Origin: JAIOSM01 sp023143455
Lineage (GTDB): Bacteria; Desulfobacterota; Desulfobacteria; Desulfobacterales; Desulfobacteraceae
DNA length: 64,000 nucleotides
Direction: 5' to 3'
Assembly: GCA_030632885.1 (NCBI GenBank)
Contig: DAOVTW010000010.1
Span: 10,034 to 74,033, forward strand
Of the stretch, positions 38,202 through 46,480 are shown one piece after another (position 1 is the stretch's first letter; each line of letters begins with the position of its first letter). A model generated the notes under the pieces. That model was not told the DNA's origin. It searched no databases and worked only from the letters and a program-made list of their open reading frames with translations. Position numbers and translations under genes: made by a program.

Positions 38202-39554
38202 ATGAATATTAAAAACAATAGTCACTTAAATGATACTCAATTGATAAATGGGTTTTGGTATAATGAATATGCAAACTTACAATATTCAGATGTTAAGGCG
38301 ATTAAAGTTATACAAAACAAACTTTTCCTTGAGCATTTTAATTATGTAATTAATAACAGCCCTTTTTATAAAAACCTTTATTCGTCTATTGGACTTGATA
38401 TTGATGAAATAAAAACCATTGATGATATTATAAAACTCCCTTTTACAAAAAAAAATGATATCAATAATGATTTCATTTGTGTTGATCAGGAAGCAATTGT
38501 AGATTTAAGCCTCACTTCTGGGACATCAGGAGTTCCGACAATTATTCCTTTAACATCAAAAGATCTTGCAAGATTAGCTTTTAATGAAGAGATTGCTTTT
38601 AAAATTGCAGGAGTTACTAGCTCAGACACAATGTTGATTTGTGCTGCAATTGATAAATGCTTTATGGCTGGGATTGCATATTTTTTAGGCGGAGTAAAGC
38701 TTAACGCCAGAATGGTTAGAGCCGGCTCAAATGATTCAGCTCAGAGTTGGGAGATGATAAATTTTACTGACGCAACTGTTATAGTTGGGGTGCCTTCATT
38801 AATATACAGGATTGGTCAATATGCTTTAAAAAATGGTAATGACCCTGCAAAGTCTAAAGTCAGGAAACTTATTGCAATCGGTGAACCCATCAGAAACAAA
38901 GATTTGAATTTAATTCCTGTTGCTGCTCAACTGGAAAAGATGTGGAATGCAAAAATCTTTTCAACCTATGCCTCCTCTGAAATTGCAACTACGTTTTGTG
39001 AGTGCGAACAACAACAAGGCGGACATGTAAGACCAGAATTAAATGTTGTTGAGATAGTTGATGGAAATGGAAACAATGTAGAAGATGGTAATGTGGGAGA
39101 AGTTGTTACAACACCATTGGGAGTAACAGGAATGCCATTGATCAGATTCAAAACCGGCGACGTTTCTTTTATCATTAAAGAAAAGTGTGAATGCGGGAGG
39201 AAAACTAAAAGGCTGGGTCCAATACTCGGTAGAAAAAATCAGATGTTGAAATACAAAGGAACTACTATTTTCCCTGAATCTATTATTTCAATACTTGAAG
39301 GAGAGCCAAGATTTCATAGCGGTTATGTAGAAGCTGTTAAAAATAATGATGGCACTGATCGTGTTATTTTATATGCTTCTCTTTCTGACAATGATGTTAA
39401 TGAAGATAAAGAACCAGACTGGATACGAGAAAAATTAAGAGCGAAAATAAGGGTTGCCCCGGAAGTTAAAATCATTTCGCAGAACCATGCAAATAATAAA
39501 ATCTATCAATTCGATAAAAAACGAAAAAGACAAACATTTTTTGATAAAAGATAG
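38202..39554 (+). CDS. PaaK-like acyl-CoA ligase (aryl acid activation)
   Basis: 450-residue adenylate-forming ligase of the phenylacetate-CoA ligase family. The P-loop SLTSGTSGVPTIIP is near residue 108, followed by FSTYASSEIATTF, the conserved FKTGDVS and the Cys-rich segment CECGRKTKRLGPILGR. In front of the ammonia-lyase gene (26 bases apart) it most likely activates cinnamate, coumarate or a related aryl acid as CoA thioester. Specificity cannot be read from sequence. It is divergent from the polyene operon across a 237-base regulatory gap. Confidence 0.85.
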   Translation: MNIKNNSHLNDTQLINGFWYNEYANLQYSDVKAIKVIQNKLFLEHFNYVINNSPFYKNLYSSIGLDIDEIKTIDDIIKLPFTKKNDINNDFICVDQEAIVDLSLTSGTSGVPTIIPLTSKDLARLAFNEEIAFKIAGVTSSDTMLICAAIDKCFMAGIAYFLGGVKLNARMVRAGSNDSAQSWEMINFTDATVIVGVPSLIYRIGQYALKNGNDPAKSKVRKLIAIGEPIRNKDLNLIPVAAQLEKMWNAKIFSTYASSEIATTFCECEQQQGGHVRPELNVVEIVDGNGNNVEDGNVGEVVTTPLGVTGMPLIRFKTGDVSFIIKEKCECGRKTKRLGPILGRKNQMLKYKGTTIFPESIISILEGEPRFHSGYVEAVKNNDGTDRVILYASLSDNDVNEDKEPDWIREKLRAKIRVAPEVKIISQNHANNKIYQFDKKRKRQTFFDKR

Positions 39555-39580
39555 TTAAAAACATAGAAAGAGAGAAAATT

Positions 39581-41173
39581 ATGGATAAAAGACCAAGTAT
39601 TATATTAAATGGAAAAGATCTTACTTACAAAGATATTGTAGCTGTTGGAATCGGTGATAAAAGAGTTGAGCTTGATGAAGAAGCATTGGAAAAATGTAAA
39701 GCTTCCAGAAATTATTTAAAGGATGCCATTGATTCTCAAAAAGTTATTTATGGAGTTAATACTTCCTTTGGTCCCATGTGTAATAGAATAATTAATAAAG
39801 ATGAACTTGAGACTCTCCAGGAAAATTTAATTATAAGTCATGCGGCTGGTATGGGTGCACCTATTTTACCTTATATTTCTCTTGGCATCCTTTTAGTAAG
39901 ATTAAATACTCTTATTAAAGGATATTCCGGTATCAGAATCGAACTTTTAGAACTTATGCGAGACATGATAAACAACCAGATTGCACCATATATTCCAAAA
40001 TCTGGCAGTGTTGGAGCATCAGGAGATTTGATTCATCTCGCCCACATGTCTCTTGCATTAATTGGGAGAGGCGAAGTCTATCATAAAAAAGAATTAGTTG
40101 ACGTAAAAGAGGCATTTAGAAGAACTCAATTAAAGCCATTAAGACTTCAGTATAAAGAAGGGCTTGCTTTAATAAATGGAACTGCTGCAATGACTGGTAT
40201 TGCAGCTTTTGCAATGTTTGGAGCCCAAAAGGTTTATAATGTTGCTATTGTAAATGCATCATTTGCAATTGAGATTTTCGGTGGAATTGATGATGCATTT
40301 GATATGTCCCTACATAACTTAAAACCACATCCTGGACAGGTTGCAACATCTAAAATAATCTCAGATTTGTATAAAGGTACTTCAAACCTTACATTACGTG
40401 AAGATATGCATAAAAAGATTCGAGAACAGGCAGATAATGATTCCATTGTTTTTGAAACAAATATTAATGTCCAGGATGTTTATTCTATCAGGTGTACCCC
40501 CCAGATTCTTGCTCCTGTAAAAGAAACCATTGATAGTTGTATTAAAACCATAGAAATAGAAGCAAATTCAACCAATGATAATCCTATAATTATTCCTGAA
40601 GAAAATAAAATACTTCATGGTGGTAACTTTCATGGACAGAGCATTGCGTTTGCAATGGATTCTTTATGTATCGCAATGTCAACTCTTTGTAATCTTTCGG
40701 AAAGACGGTTAAACAAGCTTTTAGATAAAAATTTAAACGAAGGTCTTCCTGAGCATTTAATACCAGGAGAAATTGGGCTTACAATGGGTTTTATGGGTGC
40801 ACAATATCTTGCTACATCATCTGCAGCAGAAAATAGAAATCTTGCAGCTCCTATGAGTGTAAATTCAATTTCATGCAATCAAAATAATCAGGATGTTGTA
40901 AGTATGGGTACTGTAGCAGCAAGAAAAGCTTTTGGACTTGTAAGCAATGCAAAACATATTCTAACTCTTGAAACCTTAGCTGATCTACAAGCATTGTCAT
41001 TTAGAAATGCTGATAAAATGGGATATGGAACTTCAAAAATTTACAATATTCTGCTTAAAGATTTTGAGGTATATGATAATACCAGAATTTTCAATGAAGA
41101 TATTAAGAAATTTAGAACATTACTTTTCTCTACTCAACTTTTTGATGATTTAAATGGCTATTTAAAAGAATAA
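39581..41173 (+). CDS. Aromatic amino acid/histidine ammonia-lyase (TAL/PAL/HAL)
   Basis: 530-residue MIO enzyme that eliminates ammonia from an L-amino acid. The prosthetic-group tripeptide A146-S147-G148 (GSVGASGDL), the catalytic Tyr in YGVNTSFG (Y57), and the NxxNDNPI and QNNQDVVSMG segments are present. The selectivity position reads SH (86-87), as in HAL and also, from memory, in flavobacterial tyrosine ammonia-lyases of flexirubin clusters, so motif alone does not separate HAL from TAL. Context (PaaK ligase, polyene cluster) favours coumarate or cinnamate production. No hut genes are nearby. Confidence 0.88.
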   Translation: MDKRPSIILNGKDLTYKDIVAVGIGDKRVELDEEALEKCKASRNYLKDAIDSQKVIYGVNTSFGPMCNRIINKDELETLQENLIISHAAGMGAPILPYISLGILLVRLNTLIKGYSGIRIELLELMRDMINNQIAPYIPKSGSVGASGDLIHLAHMSLALIGRGEVYHKKELVDVKEAFRRTQLKPLRLQYKEGLALINGTAAMTGIAAFAMFGAQKVYNVAIVNASFAIEIFGGIDDAFDMSLHNLKPHPGQVATSKIISDLYKGTSNLTLREDMHKKIREQADNDSIVFETNINVQDVYSIRCTPQILAPVKETIDSCIKTIEIEANSTNDNPIIIPEENKILHGGNFHGQSIAFAMDSLCIAMSTLCNLSERRLNKLLDKNLNEGLPEHLIPGEIGLTMGFMGAQYLATSSAAENRNLAAPMSVNSISCNQNNQDVVSMGTVAARKAFGLVSNAKHILTLETLADLQALSFRNADKMGYGTSKIYNILLKDFEVYDNTRIFNEDIKKFRTLLFSTQLFDDLNGYLKE

Positions 41174-41218
41174 ATTATATATTTCCAATGTCAATAAAAA
41201 TTGATTAGGAGGTTCTTT

Positions 41219-41647
41219 ATGAAAAGAAATTATTTATTATTAATTTTGGTATCATTACTCTTAATAGTTTTTGGGTGCAGAACCTCTGGGTCTCCACCTA
41301 TAGCAACGCCTGAAAAAGCACCTGTAAAAAAGGTTGGGGCAGCAAGCCTTTATACAAAATATAATATTCATGTAATGAATAATGGAAGAGATATTAAAGC
41401 TCATTATACAAAGTGGATAGGACCATTTAGCGGTCATTCTATTGTACCTTTAAATACCAAAGTTAACTTAAAAGAATGGTCTAAGGGTTTTATTTTACAG
41501 AGAGTAGATACAGGGCAAAATATTTATTTTTCTTATAATTATCAACATATGAAAATGCCTGTTACTCAATATATTAATCTTATTACATCTAATAAAAAAA
41601 ATTCCCTGTCTCGACTTGGAGCCCTTGACAGAAAGGGGAAGTTATAA
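41219..41647 (+). CDS. Small lipoprotein of unknown function
   Basis: 142 residues from the ATG at 41219, which has a GGAGG ribosome site; an in-frame upstream TTG at 41201 is less likely. The signal peptide ends in the lipobox VFGC (Cys about residue 18), followed by a Pro/Ala-rich spacer and a globular part with several Trp/Tyr residues (HYTKWIGPFSGHS). I do not recognise the family. It is co-directional with the lyase gene, so it may belong to that operon. Confidence 0.7.
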   Translation: MKRNYLLLILVSLLLIVFGCRTSGSPPIATPEKAPVKKVGAASLYTKYNIHVMNNGRDIKAHYTKWIGPFSGHSIVPLNTKVNLKEWSKGFILQRVDTGQNIYFSYNYQHMKMPVTQYINLITSNKKNSLSRLGALDRKGKL

Positions 41648-41687
41648 ATATCATTGAATAAATTTATTAAGAATATAATGTAAAATA

Positions 41688-42704
41688 ATGGAAGATATTA
41701 AAAAATTTAAACCTGATCCAAAATTGAAACTTATGGATCAGGTTCGTCAAGTTTTACGATATTACAACTACTCTTACAACACAGAAAAAATATATTGTGG
41801 CTGGATTGTTAAATATATAAAGTTTTTTAATTCCCTTAACTATTCTTCTGAGATGGAAGGCAAAGAAATTGAAGTTTTTTTAAGGCACCTGGCATTGGAT
41901 AAAAAAGTATCACCAGCCACTCAAAAACAAGCTTTAAATTCACTATTTTTTCTTTATCAAAAAGTCCTTGATAAAGAAACTTCAAAAAAAATTGAACTTA
42001 TTAAAATTAAGAAGTCAAATAATCTGCCTGTTGTTCTGGCACAAGAAGAGGTTATTAAAGTTTTTTCATTTATGAAAAATAATCATCTTCTCATGGTAAA
42101 GTTATTATATGGTTGTGGGTTAAGGCTTATGGAATGTTTAAGATTACGCATCCAGGATATAAATTTTGAAATAAATAAAATATATGTACGTTCTGTAAAA
42201 GGAGGAAAAGACCGAACTATAATGCTTCCTGGTTCTATAAGAGATAATTTGATTGCTCAAAAAGAAAAAGTCAGAAGTGTTCATCAAAATGATTTAAAAA
42301 TGGGATATGGAGCAATCGGTCTGCCGGAAGCAATGTCTTCAAAACCAATTACTTCAGTTAAATCATTTGATTTTCAATATTTGTTTGGCGCAAAAAAAAT
42401 TTCAAAAGATCCTCGTTCAGGTGAAATAAGACGACATCACGTCCTTGAATCAGGCCTTCAAAAAGCAGTTAAAATTGCAGCAAAGCGTGCAGGTATTAAT
42501 AAACATATTACTTGCCATACATTTAGGCATTCATTTGCAACACATCTACTTGAAAATGGAACAGACATAAAAACAGTTCAAAAACTAATGGGACATGCAA
42601 ATGTCAAAATGACAGAAGTTTATATCAAAGCCATGAAAAAAGAACCGCCTCCAGTAATAAGTCCTCTTGATACTTGCCTTGACTTCCCTAATTGGAAAGT
42701 ATAG
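41688..42704 (+). CDS. Integron-type tyrosine recombinase (IntI-like)
   Basis: 338 residues. Catalytic set: R146 (GCGLRLMEC), K171, H277 and R280 (HTFRHSF), H303 (GHANVKMTE), Y312. The extra segment between the lysine and the HxxR box, with FDFQYLFGAKKISKDPRSGEIRRHHV, is the additional domain that marks integron integrases. The N-terminal SAM-like domain is complete. I find no attI or cassette array by eye: core-site motifs nearby (one RYYYAAC at 42734) lack partners. It could be an orphaned or cassette-free integrase, still intact. Confidence 0.85.
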   Translation: MEDIKKFKPDPKLKLMDQVRQVLRYYNYSYNTEKIYCGWIVKYIKFFNSLNYSSEMEGKEIEVFLRHLALDKKVSPATQKQALNSLFFLYQKVLDKETSKKIELIKIKKSNNLPVVLAQEEVIKVFSFMKNNHLLMVKLLYGCGLRLMECLRLRIQDINFEINKIYVRSVKGGKDRTIMLPGSIRDNLIAQKEKVRSVHQNDLKMGYGAIGLPEAMSSKPITSVKSFDFQYLFGAKKISKDPRSGEIRRHHVLESGLQKAVKIAAKRAGINKHITCHTFRHSFATHLLENGTDIKTVQKLMGHANVKMTEVYIKAMKKEPPPVISPLDTCLDFPNWKV

Positions 42705-42824
42705 GGTCTGCTTTAAGAATGAGAACCTTGCTTAACATTCAATTTGACATAATAGCTGGATATTATATTATTAAGCTTTGGTTTTAAAAAAAATTTCTAA
42801 AAAATAAAGTTTTAGTGGAGTATT

Positions 42825-44192
42825 ATGATAGACATTAATAAGCTTGAAAAAATAAAAAAAAATTTCTTCCAGGGCTCTTTAGAGTATACGAAAAATCAAC
42901 CTGATCTTTTTTTACCACATAAATATCAAATGGTTTCGCCATCAACTATAAATAGTTTTTTAGATGATTTAAAAATAAGCATAATCAATGATAAAAGGCT
43001 ATTAATTTATATTCATCTTCCTTTTTGTTTTTCAGAATGTGTGTTTTGTAATTCATTTCCTCATAAAACAGATAAGAAACAACAAGAACTTTATTTTAAA
43101 AGTATTCTTAAAGAGATTGAACTTTTTGCTAAAACAGGTCTTTTTGATGGAAGAGAAGTGCAATGTATCTATTTTGGCGGAGGGACTCCCACAACTTTCT
43201 CTAATGATAATTTAAAGGATATTATAAATAAATTAAAAGACTATATTAATATTGTCGAGGGTGCAAGCATCACAACTGAAGCTCATCCATCAACATTAAA
43301 AAGCAGTGATAGAATTAAAGGGCTTTCTGAAATAGGAATCAATCGAGTTAGCATTGGATGCCAAACCTTTGATCCTGAAGTTCTCAAGATATGTAAACGT
43401 TCACATACTAAAGAGAGTATTAAAAAAATCATTACAACATTGAATGATTTGAATATGCTAAACAATATCGATATGATGACAGGATTACCAGGACAGACAA
43501 TAGAAAGCCTTAAACGTGACATGGAGATATTAGAAGAGATTAAACCCGTTGCTGTTGAATATCTTCGTCATGAAATCGTAAACCCTCTTGCTGTTGAAAT
43601 ATATAAAAAAAACCCAGACCTTCTTGTAAAGGATGAAGATCTTTTCCAGATGGTATATATGATGCAAAGTTGGATGCAAAAGCAAGGATATGAACAGAAT
43701 GGATATTTTACAGATAAGAAATATTGGGAATACAGACATCATTGGATTAACCAGATGCCAATTATTGCATTTGGTTCAAGGGCGAGATCCTATTCAAAAT
43801 TAATCAGCTGGGACAAACACGAAGATACACAGATTTATTCAAAGCTTATAGATAAAAATATCCTTCCTATTGGAAGATATATTAAATTATCAAAAGATGA
43901 CCAGATGTACCGCACTCTTTTTTTAAACTTACAAGCTTTAAAAGGACTCTCTTTAGCTGAATTTAAAGAAAGGTTTAATGAAAACGGACTTGATATTTTT
44001 AAAGTTTTACTTCAAAACTTACAAGAATTTGATCTTGTTAAGATAACTGACACTCATATCTGTCTTACTGAAAATGGTGCATTTTTTGTTGAAGATGTTT
44101 GTGATTTTATAATAGATTTTGCTTTAAACCTTGAATCAAAAGATTTAAAAAGAAATCCGAATTCCCTTGGGAGTACATCATCAAGATTATAA
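42825..44192 (+). CDS. HemN/HemW-like radical SAM protein
   Basis: 455 residues of the coproporphyrinogen-oxidase-like group. The cluster motif is C68-x3-C72-x2-C75 (PFCFSECVFC), followed by YFGGGTPTTFS, TTEAHPSTL, the IGCQTFDPEV segment and GLPGQTIESL. The C-terminal HemN domain begins near residue 330 (RYIKLSKDDQMYRTLFLNLQAL). Members include heme chaperones (HemW), HutW-like heme-degrading enzymes and C-methylating relatives; which one this is, I cannot say. A ribosome site (AGTGGAG) precedes the ATG. Confidence 0.83.
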   Translation: MIDINKLEKIKKNFFQGSLEYTKNQPDLFLPHKYQMVSPSTINSFLDDLKISIINDKRLLIYIHLPFCFSECVFCNSFPHKTDKKQQELYFKSILKEIELFAKTGLFDGREVQCIYFGGGTPTTFSNDNLKDIINKLKDYINIVEGASITTEAHPSTLKSSDRIKGLSEIGINRVSIGCQTFDPEVLKICKRSHTKESIKKIITTLNDLNMLNNIDMMTGLPGQTIESLKRDMEILEEIKPVAVEYLRHEIVNPLAVEIYKKNPDLLVKDEDLFQMVYMMQSWMQKQGYEQNGYFTDKKYWEYRHHWINQMPIIAFGSRARSYSKLISWDKHEDTQIYSKLIDKNILPIGRYIKLSKDDQMYRTLFLNLQALKGLSLAEFKERFNENGLDIFKVLLQNLQEFDLVKITDTHICLTENGAFFVEDVCDFIIDFALNLESKDLKRNPNSLGSTSSRL

Positions 44193-44348
44193 TTCTTTAA
44201 TTTCTTTGCCCGGGTTCTTACCCTTGACAGATGTGTTTTACTTGTAGAAGATGAAAAAAGTATTCCTGATGTTTTATATAGAATTTTATCTAAGGAACCA
44301 TTTAACCACCAAAGAGTACGTGGCAGCAATAAATATATTACTTGGTAA
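44193..44348 (+). other. Open reading frame continuing in frame past the HemN-like stop
   Basis: After the TAA at 44190-44192 the same frame stays open for 51 codons to a TAA at 44346, reading CVLLVEDEKSIPDVLYRILSK and ending NHQRVRGSNKYITW. The composition looks protein-like, but there is no start codon with a ribosome site and I do not recognise it. Most likely it is a remnant of an older gene. Confidence 0.3.
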
Positions 44349-44361
44349 TAAATTATAAAGA

Positions 44362-44601
44362 TTAGTTTTCAGGAACTACCCATTTTAACTGAAACTCAAT
44401 CTCCTCATTATTTCCCTCTCTTTCATGTTCTATATTAAATATAGAATTGGGAGGAACAGAAATCCTTTCTCCAGAAATTTGTATTCTGAACCTTTTTTTC
44501 TTTTCAATAGAATCAGCAAGTCTTCTTAATTTGCCCACGAATTCTTTTGTAGAATAAGTTTCTTCCAAATCTCTTTCGGGCTTAACTTTTCGTTTTGACA
44601 T
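44362..44601 (-). CDS. Amphi-Trp domain-containing protein
   Basis: 79 residues. A lysine/arginine-rich N-terminus precedes the motif KEFVGKLRRLADSIEKKKRF, then RIQISGERISVPP and EREGNNEEIEFQLKW with the conserved C-terminal Trp. This pattern matches the small amphi-Trp domain family (TIGR04354-type), of unknown function. It stands alone between remnants. Conservation of motif and length indicates a real gene. Confidence 0.75.
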   Translation of the reverse strand: MSKRKVKPERDLEETYSTKEFVGKLRRLADSIEKKKRFRIQISGERISVPPNSIFNIEHEREGNNEEIEFQLKWVVPEN

Positions 44602-44837
44602 GATTTCTCGCTTTTCTATTATGTATAAAAATTATATCCTAATTATTCAAATCAATATTTGCTTTTGTTCAGCTATCAAAATTATATGTCATAAGAATTT
44701 GCCGATTTTTTGCGTTTTGCCAAATTAAACCGGTATTTTGGAGAGGATTTCAGCTCGAATTTGTATAAAACCCTGCTCTGCCTACTATATATAGTGCTTT
44801 TTGCTTATGATGCATCCGGCAAAATGAGCAAAAAATA

Positions 44838-44868
44838 AGGGGAGCAAATATGATGCATTTGCTCCCCT
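44838..44868 (-). terminator. Strong hairpin downstream of the Rpn-like remnant
   Basis: A perfect 12-bp stem (AGGGGAGCAAAT and its complement) has a 7-base loop. Read leftward it is followed by TTATTTTTTG, so it fits an intrinsic terminator for the Rpn-like gene. The rest of the 305-base gene-free gap at 44602-44906 shows nothing else I can name. Confidence 0.7.
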
Positions 44869-44906
44869 AAAGTGCATTCTATATAAAATTGATTTTTTAA
44901 ATATCT

Positions 44907-45720
44907 TTAACGATTAATCAGTTTTATCAGTTCAGAGGCTGTTTTTGCCTTTTTTATTGATTTTTGTATTGCTTTTAACTGATGTATATTTTTAATATTT
45001 TTTATGATGGCTATGGCTGATTTGGCATCAGGCGTATTGCCATATTTCATATCAATGGCAAATTCAAGACCTTGTCCAAGACCTTGTTCAAGACCTTGTC
45101 CAAGACCTTGTTCAAGTCCTCTTTGATGACCTTTCTGATGACCTTCATTTCTAAGTTGTTCTGCAAGTGTCATAATAATATCTCCTTTTCCTTTAGGCAA
45201 TGTATCTTTTACTTTAGAAACAAGTTGTTCAGTTGTAATATTCTCAACATTGCTTAAGATGTATAGTATCAAAGTTTCAAAAAATTGCAAATCTGTTTTT
45301 TTATCAAACAGGGTTTTAAAAAGAGCAAATATCTCAGGTAGTTTATCAACAAAGTCTTCACCAAAGACATATTTAAAGGATAACAGGGTAATTTGATTGA
45401 TTTTTGTACCTTTGATTTTATCGTCTGAGTATTTAGACAGGTCATAAAGGATATATTTAAAGTCTGGTATGTATTCAGCAAGCAGGTCAGTGGGGCAGTT
45501 AAGAATACTTGACAGGTTCTCTTTTGTTCTCCATGTCAGAATAAAATTTCTGCAAATTTTTTTCTATAAAAGAGTCCTTACAAAGTTCAAGTGAGTCAAG
45601 GTCTGTGAGTTCTAATATTTTTTCAGGCAGATAATTTTCTAAAAAGGATATAGCATTGAGTTTATTGCTGTAGACTTCTTTAAAAAGCTTGTCATGGGAG
45701 TTTGTAATGTTGTTATCCAT
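44907..45720 (-). pseudogene. Rpn-family nuclease/transposase-like pseudogene with internal deletion
   Basis: Two frames together resemble a PD-(D/E)XK Rpn-type protein. The N-terminal part (45499-45720, MDNNITNSHDKLFKEVYS) stops at a TAA near 45499. The C-terminal part (open from about 45515 down to 44907) resumes at LLAEYIPDFKYILYDLS and continues through SFKYVFG to the Rpn-like tail. The stretch between them, which in full-length relatives carries the YLLFEHKS-type catalytic core, is missing. The gene is thus deleted and frameshifted. A 12-bp repeat encodes its GLEQGLGQ tail. A terminator follows. Confidence 0.8.
45063..45110 (-). repeat. Four tandem 12-bp units (two 24-bp repeats) in the Rpn-like tail
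   Basis: The unit TTCAAGACCTTG alternates with TCCAAGACCTTG, and a degenerate fifth copy follows. Read leftward it encodes repeats of LEQG and LGQG, the Gly/Gln-rich linker common in Rpn proteins. The copy number is likely to vary by slippage. Confidence 0.75.
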
Positions 45721-45794
45721 GCAAGGATAATTATCATGTGAGAGTTTTGCCTGCAAGAGATTTTTAAATAAGAGGATGATTACAGATAAGAATC

Positions 45795-46163
45795 TTGTTT
45801 AAAATTTTAGTAAATGTTATCAAATATTTTATGAGCAGTGTACTTAACAAATCTTGCCCTGGTATAAAAAAAGTTCAAATAGTTTTTAAATTCATCTTAA
45901 CTATTTTAGTTATAAACATAGCAATTCCAACGAATCATCTTGCCTATGGCATGATACAATCCAAAAATATCAGTGGTCTTGTAATAAAATCCATTGCCAG
46001 AGAAACAACCACAAATACCTATGATGAAACAGGTAAACTAACCTCAGTTAAAAAACCAGAAAACAACATGAAACAGATGACTTATGATACTGCAAGTCGA
46101 CTTGTTTCTGCAGACGATGGTGTGGTTACCACCAACTATGAATATGACAATAACGATAAATAG
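45795..46163 (+). pseudogene. RHS/YD-repeat protein fragment
   Basis: 122 residues. A hydrophobic segment (about residues 30-55) leads into two YD-like repeats, TYDETGKLTSV and TYDTASRLVSA, then ends at NYEYDNNDK. Full RHS proteins carry dozens of such repeats and a toxin or core domain, so this is a truncated leftover. Whether the signal-like N-terminus belongs to the original gene is uncertain. Confidence 0.6.
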
Positions 46164-46241
46164 GGGGAGAAAAAAATATATTGTTTAATACTTTGGGGAA
46201 CTGGTTTATGAGAACTAACTATTTGATTTTATTGAAGTAAT

Positions 46242-46339
46242 TGGCGGAAGTGCATGGGAATCGAACCCACCCGGGGCGGTTTTAGCACCCCACATCGGAT
46301 TTGAAGTCCGAGGGCCCCACCAGTGAGCCGCGCACTTCC
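46242..46339 (-). tRNA. selC: tRNA-Sec (anticodon UCA), CCA encoded
   Basis: Read leftward, the gene starts GGAAGTGCGCGGC and ends GCACTTCCGCCA, with an 8-bp acceptor stem, a long variable arm and a T loop GTTCGATTC. The anticodon loop CTTCAAAT holds TCA. The 98-base length including CCA, the G73 discriminator and the extended variable arm are tRNA-Sec hallmarks. The organism therefore makes selenoproteins, but selA, selB and selD are not in the window. Confidence 0.96.
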
Positions 46340-46360
46340 GCATCAAAATCAAGAAAAACA

Positions 46361-46388
46361 AGTATACCTGAAGAGCCCTATTTGTCAA
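46361..46388 (-). promoter_or_regulatory. Sigma-70-type promoter for tRNA-Sec
   Basis: On the minus strand, consensus TTGACA (46383-46388) is followed after 16 bases by TATACT (46361-46366). The expected start lies about 15 bases before the tRNA 5' end. Confidence 0.75.
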
Positions 46389-46480
46389 CTCATTTTAGAG
46401 TTTCAGTTTTAAAAATGTAAAGAATTTTGCGGTTGTTTTTCGAATTGTTTTTTTTACATTGTAAGTTTTTTTGATGTAAG

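Noticed and set aside
42705..42824. attC-like core motif (GCTTAAC near 42734) after the integrase
   Set aside because: No partner GTTRRRY core at a suitable distance and no cassette-like repeat spacing.
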